64,000 nucleotides of DNA, taken from contig NZ_BMVG01000006.1 in NCBI RefSeq assembly GCF_014650595.1, forward strand, positions 62,001-126,000, written 5' to 3'. Position 1 is the stretch's first letter. Every line of letters begins with the position of its first letter. Made by a program: the position numbers and the translations under genes. Below the pieces are notes generated by a model. It saw only the letters and a program-made list of their open reading frames with translations. It was not told the origin of the DNA and did not search any database. The stretch comes from Streptomyces alanosinicus (lineage in GTDB: Bacteria > Actinomycetota > Actinomycetes > Streptomycetales > Streptomycetaceae). Shown piece by piece: positions 15,015-23,227 of this stretch.

Positions 15015-17939
15015 GTGGCACGAGTCGTCGTACGAGAGCCGAGTACGGGCGCGAGCGCACCGCCGCCGGCCCGGCAGGAGACATCCGCCTTCGTGAGGGA
15101 GTTGCTCGGCGCCGGCTGGGCGGCGGTGTTCCTGCCCGGTGAACCCGCCCGCCTTGGGCGGCTGCTGCTGTGGAAGCCGACCGGGGCAGCAGGCGGAGAC
15201 AGTACGGCGCCCACCGGCCTGGTGACCGAGGTGGTGGAGCTGGTCCTGCCACACGGCCGCTCGGTCAGGCGGCGCAGGGTCGAGGGTTACGCGCTGCCTG
15301 TCGCCGTCGCTGTCTCCGCCCTGGCCGATGCGGAGCCGACGCATCCCTCCGGCGCCGCCTGGCAGGCCGCCACTCGCTTCGCGCTCCGGCTGCTCGCCGA
15401 CGGCCGCCTCCACCCGGCCCTCACCCCCGCCGGTTACGACACCTGGCAGGTGGGTCCGTTTACCGCCGCCCAGCGCCAGACGCTGGACGCCCTGGCCGCC
15501 GCGTTCCCGCCGCACGCCCACTGCCTGCCCGAGCCAGGCCCTGCGCCCGTACGGATCACCGAACCGGCCGCGCTGGTACGCCAGTTCTGCGACGCGGTCG
15601 CCGATGATCTGGTCCGTACGCCGGCCGCGCCGCTCGCCATGGGAGCGCTGCCGTACGCCTGGCGCGAGGCCCGTGCCGTGCCCGCCTTGCGTGAGTGGGC
15701 CGAGGAAACCCAGGCGGCGCTCACCGCCGAGGTCGGTGTCTCCCTGCGCGTCGACGTACCCGAAGGACGCCGACGGCAGTTCCGGGCCGTCCTGCAACTG
15801 CACACCGCGGCGGACCCGGCGCTCGTCATCGAGGCCGCACGGCTGTGGAGCGAGCCGACCGAAGTGGAGCGGCTGCTCGGCCCGCGCGCCGAGACCGAGA
15901 CCCTGCTCGCCCTGCGCCGCGGCGCCCGCGCCTGGCCCCCGCTGCGGAGGCTGCTCGACGATGCCGCTCCCGATCAGCTCCGGTTGACCGACGACGAAGC
16001 CTTCGAACTCCTCGGGGACGCCACGGACGCGCTGCGCGCGGCCGGTGTCGACGTGCACTGGCCGCGCGAACTGGTCAAGGCACTCACCGCGACCGCGGAG
16101 ATCGGGCGACACACTGCCCCTGGTTCCACCGCGGGCGGCCTGCTGGACACCGAGGCCCTCCTCGACTTCCGCTGGCAGGTCTCCCTCGGCGGCGAGCCGC
16201 TCACCGAGGCCGAGATGGATGCCCTCGCGGAGTCACGCCGTCCCCTCGTCCGGCTTCGCGACCAGTGGGTGGTCGCCGACCCGAAGCTGGTGGCCCGCGC
16301 CAAGCGCCGCCGGATGGAACCGCTCACCCCCATGGAGGCGTTGAGCGCCGCACTGACCGGCGAGGCCGAGCGAAGCGAGATGGGGGTCCCCCCGGCCGGA
16401 GGCTGGGGGAGGGACGGTGACCGGATCCCCTGTGCGGCGGTCGGTGCGTTCGGCGACCTGGTCGCTCGTATCCGCGATCCCGAGTCCCGCACCCCCGTGC
16501 CCCAGCCCGCCGCCCTCAAGGCCACATTGCGCGAGTACCAGAAGCGGGGCCTGGCCTGGCTGGCCGAGATGTGCTCACTCGGCCTCGGCGGCTGTCTCGC
16601 CGACGACATGGGCCTGGGCAAGACCATCACCTTGCTCGCTCTGCACCTGCACCGCCAGAGCGACCCGACCACCGCGGGCCCCACCCTTGTCGTCTGCCCG
16701 GCCTCCCTGCTCGGCAACTGGCAGCGCGAGGCCGCCAGATTCGCACCGTCCACCCCCGTACGCCGCTACCACGGCGGCGACCGCCACCTGGGGGACCTGG
16801 CCGGCGACGAGATCGTCCTGGTCACCTACGGGGTGCTGCGCCGTGACCGCGAAGTGCTCGCCGGGACAGCCTGGTCCCTGGTGGCCGCCGACGAGGCCCA
16901 GCACGTCAAGAACCCCTACGCCGTCACCGCCCGCGAACTGCGCGCCCTGCCCGCCCGCGCCCGCGTCGCTCTCACCGGCACCCCCGTGGAGAACAACCTC
17001 TCCGAGCTGTGGGCCCTGCTCGACTGGACCACCCCCGGGCTGCTCGGCACACTCACCGCCTTCCGTGACCGGCATGCCCGCACCATCGAGGCGGGCGAGG
17101 ATCCCGAGGCAGCCGAGCGCCTGACCCGTCTCGTACGTCCCTTCCTGTTGCGCCGCAAGAAGTCCGACCCCGGCATCGCGCCCGAACTGCCGCCCAAGAC
17201 CGAGACCGACCATGTCGTCCCGCTGACGGCCGAGCAGACCAGCCTGTACGAGGCACAGGTCCGCGAGACCATGGCGAAGATCGCGGAGTCGGAGGGCATC
17301 GCCCGACGCGGTCTGGTACTCAAGCTGCTCACCGCACTGAAGCAGATCTGCAACCACCCCGCCCAGTATTTGAAAGAGCACAGCCTGCGCCAGTCCGCTC
17401 CCCTGCGGGGCCGCTCCGGCAAGCTCGACCTGCTCGACGAACTTCTCGACACCATCACCGCCGAAGGCGAATCCGTGCTGGTCTTCACGCAGTACAAACA
17501 GATGGCGGCTCTGCTGGAGAAGCATCTCGCCGAGCGCGGCGTCCCCGCTCTCTTCCTGCACGGCGGCACCCCCGTCGCGCGGCGCGAGGAGATGGTGGAC
17601 CGCTTCCAGCGCGGTGAAGTGCCGGTGTTCCTGCTGTCGTTGAAGGCCGCGGGCACCGGACTCAACCTCACCCGCGCCACTCACGTCGTGCACTACGACC
17701 GCTGGTGGAACCCGGCCGTCGAGGACCAGGCCACCGACCGCGCCTACCGCATCGGCCAGGACACACCCGTCCAGGTACACAAGCTCCTCGCGGAGGGAAC
17801 CGTGGAGGACAAGGTGGCGAAGCTGCTCGAAGCCAAGCGCGCCCTCGCCGACGCCGTCGTCGGCTCCGGCGAGGCAGCCCTGACCGAACTGTCCGACGCC
17901 GAACTCGCCGAACTCGTCGCCTTGGGAAGGCGGTCATGA
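15015..17939 (+). CDS. SNF2-family ATPase with N-terminal SNF2-associated domain
   Basis: 974 residues from GTG 15015 (ribosome-binding site GGTGGAAGAGA); a GTG at 14955 would add 20 residues. The first 450 residues include the bacterial SNF2 helicase-associated domain. The motor holds motif I DDMGLGKT at about 530, motif II DEAQ at about 625, motif III LTGTPVENNLSELW, and motifs V/VI ending DRAYRIGQ near 910. SNF2 ATPases translocate on duplex DNA and remodel protein-DNA complexes. The SWIM protein overlaps by ATGA, so the two are probably partners. A Streptomyces GC-rich repeat interrupts the coding region in frame at 16368-16411. Confidence 0.93.
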   Translation: MARVVVREPSTGASAPPPARQETSAFVRELLGAGWAAVFLPGEPARLGRLLLWKPTGAAGGDSTAPTGLVTEVVELVLPHGRSVRRRRVEGYALPVAVAVSALADAEPTHPSGAAWQAATRFALRLLADGRLHPALTPAGYDTWQVGPFTAAQRQTLDALAAAFPPHAHCLPEPGPAPVRITEPAALVRQFCDAVADDLVRTPAAPLAMGALPYAWREARAVPALREWAEETQAALTAEVGVSLRVDVPEGRRRQFRAVLQLHTAADPALVIEAARLWSEPTEVERLLGPRAETETLLALRRGARAWPPLRRLLDDAAPDQLRLTDDEAFELLGDATDALRAAGVDVHWPRELVKALTATAEIGRHTAPGSTAGGLLDTEALLDFRWQVSLGGEPLTEAEMDALAESRRPLVRLRDQWVVADPKLVARAKRRRMEPLTPMEALSAALTGEAERSEMGVPPAGGWGRDGDRIPCAAVGAFGDLVARIRDPESRTPVPQPAALKATLREYQKRGLAWLAEMCSLGLGGCLADDMGLGKTITLLALHLHRQSDPTTAGPTLVVCPASLLGNWQREAARFAPSTPVRRYHGGDRHLGDLAGDEIVLVTYGVLRRDREVLAGTAWSLVAADEAQHVKNPYAVTARELRALPARARVALTGTPVENNLSELWALLDWTTPGLLGTLTAFRDRHARTIEAGEDPEAAERLTRLVRPFLLRRKKSDPGIAPELPPKTETDHVVPLTAEQTSLYEAQVRETMAKIAESEGIARRGLVLKLLTALKQICNHPAQYLKEHSLRQSAPLRGRSGKLDLLDELLDTITAEGESVLVFTQYKQMAALLEKHLAERGVPALFLHGGTPVARREEMVDRFQRGEVPVFLLSLKAAGTGLNLTRATHVVHYDRWWNPAVEDQATDRAYRIGQDTPVQVHKLLAEGTVEDKVAKLLEAKRALADAVVGSGEAALTELSDAELAELVALGRRS
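16368..16411 (+). repeat. Streptomyces GC-rich palindromic repeat inserted in frame
   Basis: The string GAGCGAAGCGAGATGGGGG, then TCCCCCCGGCCGGAGGCTGG, matches a repeat that usually sits between Streptomyces genes; related copies lie near 38690 and 48790-48930. Here it adds the peptide EAERSEMGVPPAGGWG to the SNF2 protein without breaking the frame. Confidence 0.7.
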
Positions 17940-19171
17940 GCCCCGCTGTCCCCGGCCCGCGCCGTGCGCCCACCCGCGGCAAGCGAGCCTTCGCCGCGAC
18001 CTGGTGGGGGCAGGCATGGGTGGCCGCCCTGGAGGACTCCACCCTGGACGCCGGACGGCTCGCGCGCGGACGCACCTACGCCCGCAAAGGCATGGTCGGC
18101 TCGGTCACCATCGCTCCGGGCCAGGTCAAAGCCGCTGTCCAGGGCAGCCGCCCGCGCCCGTACCGCTCCTCAGTCCACCTGCCCGTCCTCACCGACCCTC
18201 AGTGGGACACCCTGCTCGACACGATCGCGGCCCGCGCCGGGCATCTCGCAGCACTTCTCGACGGCGAGATGCCCACCGAACTCGTCGACGACGCCCGCCA
18301 GGCAGGCGTCCCCTTCCTCCCACAACCCACCGAACTCGACCCCGAGTGCTCCTGCCCCGACTGGGGACACCCCTGCAAGCACGCCGCCGCGCTCTGCTAC
18401 GCCATCGCCGCCACCATCGACGCCGACCCGTTCGTGCTCTTCGCGCTGCGCGGACGCGGTCGCGAGGAGGTCTTCGCCCGGCTGCGCGCACTCCGTGCGG
18501 CAGCACAGGAGACCGCCGCCGCACCGGTGCCGGCCGGCATCCCGGCCGCCGTCGCGTACGCCCACTGGGCCGAAGAACCCCCCGAACTGCCCGAACTCCC
18601 GGAACCCGCCGCCCACACCACGGCACTGCCCGTCGCCCCGCCACCCGGCAGCGGCCTGGCCGCCGCGGACCTGGAACGCCTCATGGCCGACGCCGCCGCG
18701 CGCGCCGCCCGGCTCATCGCCGGCGACACCACCGACCTGCACCTGACTCAGCACCAGGACGCCGTCCGCATCTCCGCGAGCGACCCCGGACCCGAGTGGT
18801 TCCACCTCCTGATCCAGAACACCGGCGCCAACCCCACTGCCTTCGCACGCCTCACCCGCGCCTGGCGCCACGGCGGCCCCACGGGCCTCACCGTCGCCGA
18901 ACAGCCCCACACCCCCGACCCGACGGTGATGAAGGCCACCCGCACCGCCCTGGAGGCGGCCCTCGCCGAGATGACCGACTCCCCCACACACCTCAGAGCC
19001 TGGCGCAACCGCCTCACCCTCACCCACCACGGCGTCCAGCTGCGCCTGGGCCCCGACGCCCGCTGGTACCCCTACCTCCAGGACGACGACGGCGAATGGT
19101 GGCCCGTAGCACCAGCCGACAGTGACCCGGTCACCGCGCTCACCGCGGCCTGGTCGCAGAACGGGGAGTAA
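17936..19171 (+). CDS. SWIM zinc-finger protein, partner of the SNF2 ATPase
   Basis: 411 residues. The SWIM motif CSCPDWGHPCKHAAALCY at about 139-156 gives the C-x-C-x(n)-C-x-H zinc ligands. SWIM domains bind DNA or proteins and in bacteria very often sit next to SNF2 ATPases. The N-terminal FAATWWGQAWVAALE segment is common to these partners. The C-terminal half has no recognised domain. The ATGA overlap with the SNF2 gene implies coupled translation in fixed proportion. Confidence 0.9.
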   Translation: MSPAVPGPRRAPTRGKRAFAATWWGQAWVAALEDSTLDAGRLARGRTYARKGMVGSVTIAPGQVKAAVQGSRPRPYRSSVHLPVLTDPQWDTLLDTIAARAGHLAALLDGEMPTELVDDARQAGVPFLPQPTELDPECSCPDWGHPCKHAAALCYAIAATIDADPFVLFALRGRGREEVFARLRALRAAAQETAAAPVPAGIPAAVAYAHWAEEPPELPELPEPAAHTTALPVAPPPGSGLAAADLERLMADAAARAARLIAGDTTDLHLTQHQDAVRISASDPGPEWFHLLIQNTGANPTAFARLTRAWRHGGPTGLTVAEQPHTPDPTVMKATRTALEAALAEMTDSPTHLRAWRNRLTLTHHGVQLRLGPDARWYPYLQDDDGEWWPVAPADSDPVTALTAAWSQNGE

Positions 19172-19545
19172 GGAGGCGATTCCCCGCCGACCAGGAGCCA
19201 CGAGCAGAAGCTGGACACATTCACGCTGCTCCGCTTCCGTGGTTGCAGTTCTGGTTGCATTCACCGGCGTACAGCACCGTTCAGAAGCTCCGCCCGCACC
19301 CGCTGCACCGCAGGTCAGGACGTTCCCGTACGCTCCAGGACCCCCTCTCAGTCCTGGTCTCATTCATTTCCGGTATGGGGGATAGTTCACCCGCGCTGGT
19401 GTCGAGGGTCGAGCCGCAGGATGCGCCTTCACTCGGAAGCGGGTTCCTGTCGCCGCAGGGCACGGGCGTCCCGCGGATGCGCCATTCTGGGTCTTGTTAA
19501 CCGGACCCGTTCTGGTCCGGAGACCAACGGTGCTCGTGCATGTGA
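19172..19545. other. Intergenic region with two dyad-repeat copies
   Basis: 374 bases with no convincing gene. It holds the GGTTGCAGTT-type copy at 19241-19261 and the shorter TCTCAGTCCTGGTCTCATTC copy at 19346-19365. A weak ribosome-binding-like GAGGTG lies at 19544-19549, ahead of the next reading frame. Confidence 0.55.
19241..19261 (+). repeat. GGTTGCAGTT-type dyad repeat, copy 2
   Basis: Nearly identical to the copy beside tRNA-Ser at 13624, 5.6 kb away. Confidence 0.5.
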
Positions 19546-19647
19546 GGTGCCCCGATCAGCAAGCACAGCGGATCCACTCTGACCACGTGGCTGAGCGGTC
19601 TGGAGAACGACCGACTTGAGCGGGTCCTGGCAGCTCGCTCTGATGCT

Positions 19648-22014
19648 GTGAGCCCGCCGGAACCACGATCGTTCGGCGAACTGGCGGACCGTCTTCAGCG
19701 CCCAGGATCGGTGGTCCCGGCGCTGGCTCGGCTCGCGCTGCCGCAACTGCAAGTGGCCGAGGCACTGGCGGCGCTGGGGCCCGTGCCCCGTGCCGCTCTG
19801 GCCGATCTGCTGGACGCGACCGGAGCGGAGAGCGCTCGCGGGCTGGACGCGGCCCTGGGGTCGTTGTCCGATCGCGCGTTGGTCTGGCCGGACGGCGAGG
19901 GGCTGTTGCACATGGCTGCGCCGTTGCGGCAAGCGTGGAAGCGGCCGCTGGGGCTGGACGCGCCGCTCGCCGTGCTGTTGGCGGACACGGCCTCCGAGGA
20001 ACTGCGCCGCATGCTGATGGCTCTGGGCGTCCCTTCGCCGGGCACCACCAAGAAGCAGCGACTGACCGCCCTGCTGACGCACCACAGTGATGCGGAGCGG
20101 GTTGCCGCGGTGCTCGCTTCGGCGCCGGCGACCACACGGAAACTGCTTCAGCAGCAGGTCCGCCACCGCCCTGAACAGCCGCGATCGGCATCGGAGTTCG
20201 TCATCCTCGGAGGCTCTGGTACCGACGCCGCGGCGGGTGAGCGCTGGGCCCTGGATCGGGGGCTGCTGGTCCGGAGCCGGTACGGGTACGGACCCGCCCG
20301 TATGCCGGCCGAGGTGGCGCTCGTGCTGCGCGGGCCCGACTGGCACGCCCCTTTCGCTCCGGCTCCGCCCACCGTGCGGACGGTGTCCGTCACCTCGGCG
20401 GAGGTGGACCGGGAGGCAGCGGCCTCGGCGACGGCGTTCGCCGCGCACGCCGCTTCGGTCCTGGCGGTGTGCTCCGAGTCTCCGCCCGCCGTGTTGAAGT
20501 CCGGCGGGGTCGGAGCGCGTGAGCTGTCCCGGATCGGCAAGGCGGCGCGGTGCGAAGACCTCGTCGTACGCCTTGTCCTGGAGACGGCGTACGCCGCCGG
20601 GCTGCTGGCCAGGGACGGCAACCAGGTCGTGGCAACGAGCGGGTACGACGCCTGGGCGGAGCGAGAGCCCGCGGAGCGGCTCATCGTGCTGCTCACGGCG
20701 TGGCGGAGGCTGCCGCTCACCCCGTCCCAGACCCGCGACGCGGACGGCAAAGCGCTTCCCGCACTCGCCGGAACACCGCCCTGCCGAGCCTGTGTGCAAG
20801 CCCGGGAGGGGCTCCTCACCGGGGCGGCAGGGCTCCCGGCGGGGCAGGGGGCGAAGAATCCCGTGGAACTGGGGGCGCTGGTCGGCTGGCATCGGCCGCT
20901 CGCCGATGAACTCGCCCAGGACACCACACCGTTCGCCACCGCGATCCACGAAGCGGAACTGCTCGGCGTCATCGCCCGCGGCGCCCTGTCCCCCTTCGGC
21001 GCCGCCCTGCGCACCGAGGGCATCGGTGGGGACGTCGATGCCGAAGCGCTGGCCGCGGCCTGTGCGCGGCTGCTGCCCACGGCCACCCGGGCAGCCCGCT
21101 TCGGCGCCGATCTCACCGCCGTCGTCACCGGCACACCGACCGCCCCACTCGCCGCGCTGCTGGACACTGTCGCGGACCGGGAAGCCGGCGGCACGGCATC
21201 GGTGTGGCGGTTCGGCCCGGGTACCGTCCGCCGTGCCCTGGACGCGGGCCGCACGGCCGATGCGATCGAGGCCGACCTGGCGGCCGTCGCCGTCGGCGCC
21301 CTCCCGCAGCCGCTGTCGTACCTGATCCACGACACCGCGCGCCGACATGGCCGTATGCGTGTCACCGCAGCGCCCTGCGTGATCCACGGCGAAGACCCCG
21401 CCCTCCTCGCGGAGGTCGCCGCACACCGGAAGTTCGCCGCCCTCGGCCTGCGGCTGTTGGCACCGACCGTGCTCGTCAGCCGGACCCCGCTCGACAAAAC
21501 AATCGCCACACTGCGGGCCGAGGGCTACGCCCCCGTCGCAGAGAGCGCCGACGGGACCGTGCGTGTCGACACGGCCCGACGCCGCCGGGCCGTGGCCCCG
21601 GTACCGCCCCCACGCGAGTCCGGCGGCACAGCTCGCCACCGGACCACCGGTGCCCCCGTGGTCCCGGCTCCGGCGACCGTTGACGTGGGTGCCCTTGCCG
21701 CCCGGCTGAGGGCCGCCCCGACCAACCCGCCAGAACCCGACCCGGGGAGCGGAGTCCCGTTCGGCACCGACACCGAGGAGATCGTCGCCGGGTACGCCCG
21801 GTCGCTCTCCCTCACCGACGTCCGTCAGCTGGCCCACTGCATCGACGAGGGCCGGGCCGTCACCATCGAGTACCTCGCCGCCTCGGGCAGCCGCACCGTA
21901 CGCACCCTCAGCGAGCTCGATCTCGACCCGCCCTACCTGCATGCCTGGTGCCACTTGCGCGACGACGAACGGATCTTCGCCCTTTCCCGCATCCACGGCG
22001 TCATGCCCGTGTAA
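19648..22014 (+). CDS. Helicase-C-like domain protein with C-terminal WYL-like segment
   Basis: 788 residues from GTG 19648. It resembles the actinobacterial proteins named helicase conserved C-terminal (XPB-like) domain proteins, but no Walker A or DEAD box is present, so it is probably not an ATPase. The last 70 residues (ALTIEY-type core, DPPYLHAWCHLRDDERIF, SRIHGV) look like a WYL ligand-sensing fold. The frame is open back to 19546, and the upstream peptide TLTTWLSGLENDRLERVLAA fits the usual family N-terminus, yet no ATG/GTG/TTG precedes it. Either translation begins at a rare codon (ATC 19555 or CTG 19579) or the protein has lost its first 30 residues. Confidence 0.78.
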   Translation: MSPPEPRSFGELADRLQRPGSVVPALARLALPQLQVAEALAALGPVPRAALADLLDATGAESARGLDAALGSLSDRALVWPDGEGLLHMAAPLRQAWKRPLGLDAPLAVLLADTASEELRRMLMALGVPSPGTTKKQRLTALLTHHSDAERVAAVLASAPATTRKLLQQQVRHRPEQPRSASEFVILGGSGTDAAAGERWALDRGLLVRSRYGYGPARMPAEVALVLRGPDWHAPFAPAPPTVRTVSVTSAEVDREAAASATAFAAHAASVLAVCSESPPAVLKSGGVGARELSRIGKAARCEDLVVRLVLETAYAAGLLARDGNQVVATSGYDAWAEREPAERLIVLLTAWRRLPLTPSQTRDADGKALPALAGTPPCRACVQAREGLLTGAAGLPAGQGAKNPVELGALVGWHRPLADELAQDTTPFATAIHEAELLGVIARGALSPFGAALRTEGIGGDVDAEALAAACARLLPTATRAARFGADLTAVVTGTPTAPLAALLDTVADREAGGTASVWRFGPGTVRRALDAGRTADAIEADLAAVAVGALPQPLSYLIHDTARRHGRMRVTAAPCVIHGEDPALLAEVAAHRKFAALGLRLLAPTVLVSRTPLDKTIATLRAEGYAPVAESADGTVRVDTARRRRAVAPVPPPRESGGTARHRTTGAPVVPAPATVDVGALAARLRAAPTNPPEPDPGSGVPFGTDTEEIVAGYARSLSLTDVRQLAHCIDEGRAVTIEYLAASGSRTVRTLSELDLDPPYLHAWCHLRDDERIFALSRIHGVMPV

Positions 22015-22343
22015 CCCCGTGCCATGCTTCCGATCGTCCCGGCGCGGCGCCTGCTCGACCTCCACTTCGCGCCCTCGCTCCACCGCGAACTGTGCGAGGC
22101 CGTCGGTCTGGAACTGGAGCCTGCCGAAACCGGACAGTTCTCGGCGGTCGCCCGAGAGCACGTCATAGCACTCGCGGGTCGCCCGCTCATCGGACCTCAG
22201 CCGGGTGTCCACCCCGTCGCGGAGACTCACCGCTCCTGGCACACCAATCAGGTCTTCCACGGCATCCCACGTCCTGCCACGGTCGCGCGATGGCCATACG
22301 TCCCGCTGGTAAGCAGTTCGACACCAAGAGCATGGACGCTTAT
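22015..22343. other. Intergenic region before the second antitoxin
   Basis: 329 bases. Plus-strand frames are open, but the peptide has no recognisable domain. The last 70 bases resemble 27200-27276, upstream of the antitoxin fragment, showing that the duplication includes upstream DNA. Confidence 0.5.
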
Positions 22344-22637
22344 ATGGCGACCAAGAAGGTGACGGTGACCATTCCTGAGGATCTCCTCGACGAGATCCGT
22401 GCGGAGGCCGCGGAGCGGGGCCTGTCGGCGTATGTCGCCGAGGCGCTGCGCTTCAAGCGCGACCGGGACCGGCTGCGCGAACTGGTCGACTGGCTGCAGG
22501 AAGAGCACGGTCGCGTCACCGAGGACGAGGGTGCGGCGGCCTTCGCGGAGTTGGAGGAACTCGACGCCGAACACGAGCGGCGCCGGAGCACCGCAAGCAC
22601 GACGCCGGAGAGGCTGCGTGAAGAAGCGAGCCGGTGA
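22344..22637 (+). CDS. RHH-type antitoxin of a decayed PIN module
   Basis: 97 residues. MATKKVTVTIPEDLLDEIRA is the DNA-binding strand and first helix of a ribbon-helix-helix protein; a long charged C-terminal helix (RFKRDRDRLRELVDWLQEEH) follows. The gene overlaps a broken PIN toxin. Its first 24 codons are duplicated at 27277-27351. The antitoxin itself is intact and may still repress its promoter or neutralise related toxins. Confidence 0.82.
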   Translation: MATKKVTVTIPEDLLDEIRAEAAERGLSAYVAEALRFKRDRDRLRELVDWLQEEHGRVTEDEGAAAFAELEELDAEHERRRSTASTTPERLREEASR

Positions 22638-22864
22638 GCACAGGCAGCGGCCGTTTCGCGTCTTCGTGCTGGACCGTGAAGCCCTGTCCCTCGCCGTGCG
22701 GGGCGATCGGAAGATGATCGCCTGACTCGACCTCGCGGCGCGAGGAGAAGCCGAGGTGGTGATGTCCCCGATGCCATTGTCGAGGCGCCCGTCGGCTCCT
22801 GTCCGACGCCAAGCTCCACGGCCACAAGTACGCGATCGACGCGGTGCTCGTCAAGCGGGTATGA
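22618..22864 (+). pseudogene. Broken PIN-domain toxin
   Basis: Starting at GTG 22618 the frame reads RVFVLDREALSLAVRGDRKMIA and then TGA, exactly where relatives continue WLDLAARGEAEVVMSP; that peptide is present just after the stop. Further on, the frame shifts and a block is missing before AKLHGHKYAIDA. So there is a nonsense change (TGG to TGA) plus an internal deletion. The first catalytic Asp remains but the product would be inactive. Confidence 0.82.
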
Positions 22865-22874
22865 CCGGCGCTCT

Positions 22875-22896
22875 GGTCTCAGTTCTGGTCTCATTC
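22875..22896 (+). repeat. GGTCTCAGTT-type dyad repeat, copy 4
   Basis: Same layout as the copies at 13624 and 19241, with TG replaced by CT in both halves. Confidence 0.5.
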
Positions 22897-22921
22897 CTCC
22901 GCCGGCCCTCTGGCGTTGCCG

Positions 22922-22949
22922 GGCCCGGACCATGGGAGCGGTCCGGGCC
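22922..22949. terminator. Terminator-like hairpin
   Basis: A 10-bp perfect stem (22922-22931 with 22940-22949) with an 8-base loop. It could end transcription from either side. Confidence 0.7.
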
Positions 22950-22981
22950 TTCGTCGTGGGCGGGATCGTTCGGCCCGGACG

Positions 22982-23209
22982 TCAGCCGCCGAGGCTCTTC
23001 AATTCCCGAATGGCGGCCGGCACCGCCAGACACAGGCCGAAGGTCGTCGCGAACGCGGCACCGGCAGACAGGAGCGCATCGGCCATGTCGCCCCTGGCCC
23101 GCACCTTGATCAGGGCCACGGCCAGGGCAGCCACGACGGACAGCAGGGTGGCGATGCCCAGCCACAAGAGCCAGACGCGTGAACGTGCCGGGGACGGATG
23201 TGTGACCAC
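22982..23209 (-). CDS. Small two-span membrane protein
   Basis: 75 residues with hydrophobic segments VWLLWLGIATLLSVVAALAVALI and LLSAGAAFATTFGLCLAVPAA around a charged hinge. No family is recognised. It lies 18 bases downstream of the methylase gene on the same strand, so it is probably co-transcribed. Small membrane proteins of this kind occur beside many restriction or defence genes, but nothing specific can be claimed. Confidence 0.62.
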   Translation of the reverse strand: MVTHPSPARSRVWLLWLGIATLLSVVAALAVALIKVRARGDMADALLSAGAAFATTFGLCLAVPAAIRELKSLGG

Positions 23210-23227
23210 GGAGGGTCCTTTCGTCAG

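Noticed and set aside
19429..22260. A 943-codon minus-strand frame across the WYL/helicase-like gene
   Set aside because: The plus-strand frame has family similarity and codon bias; the opposite frame does not.
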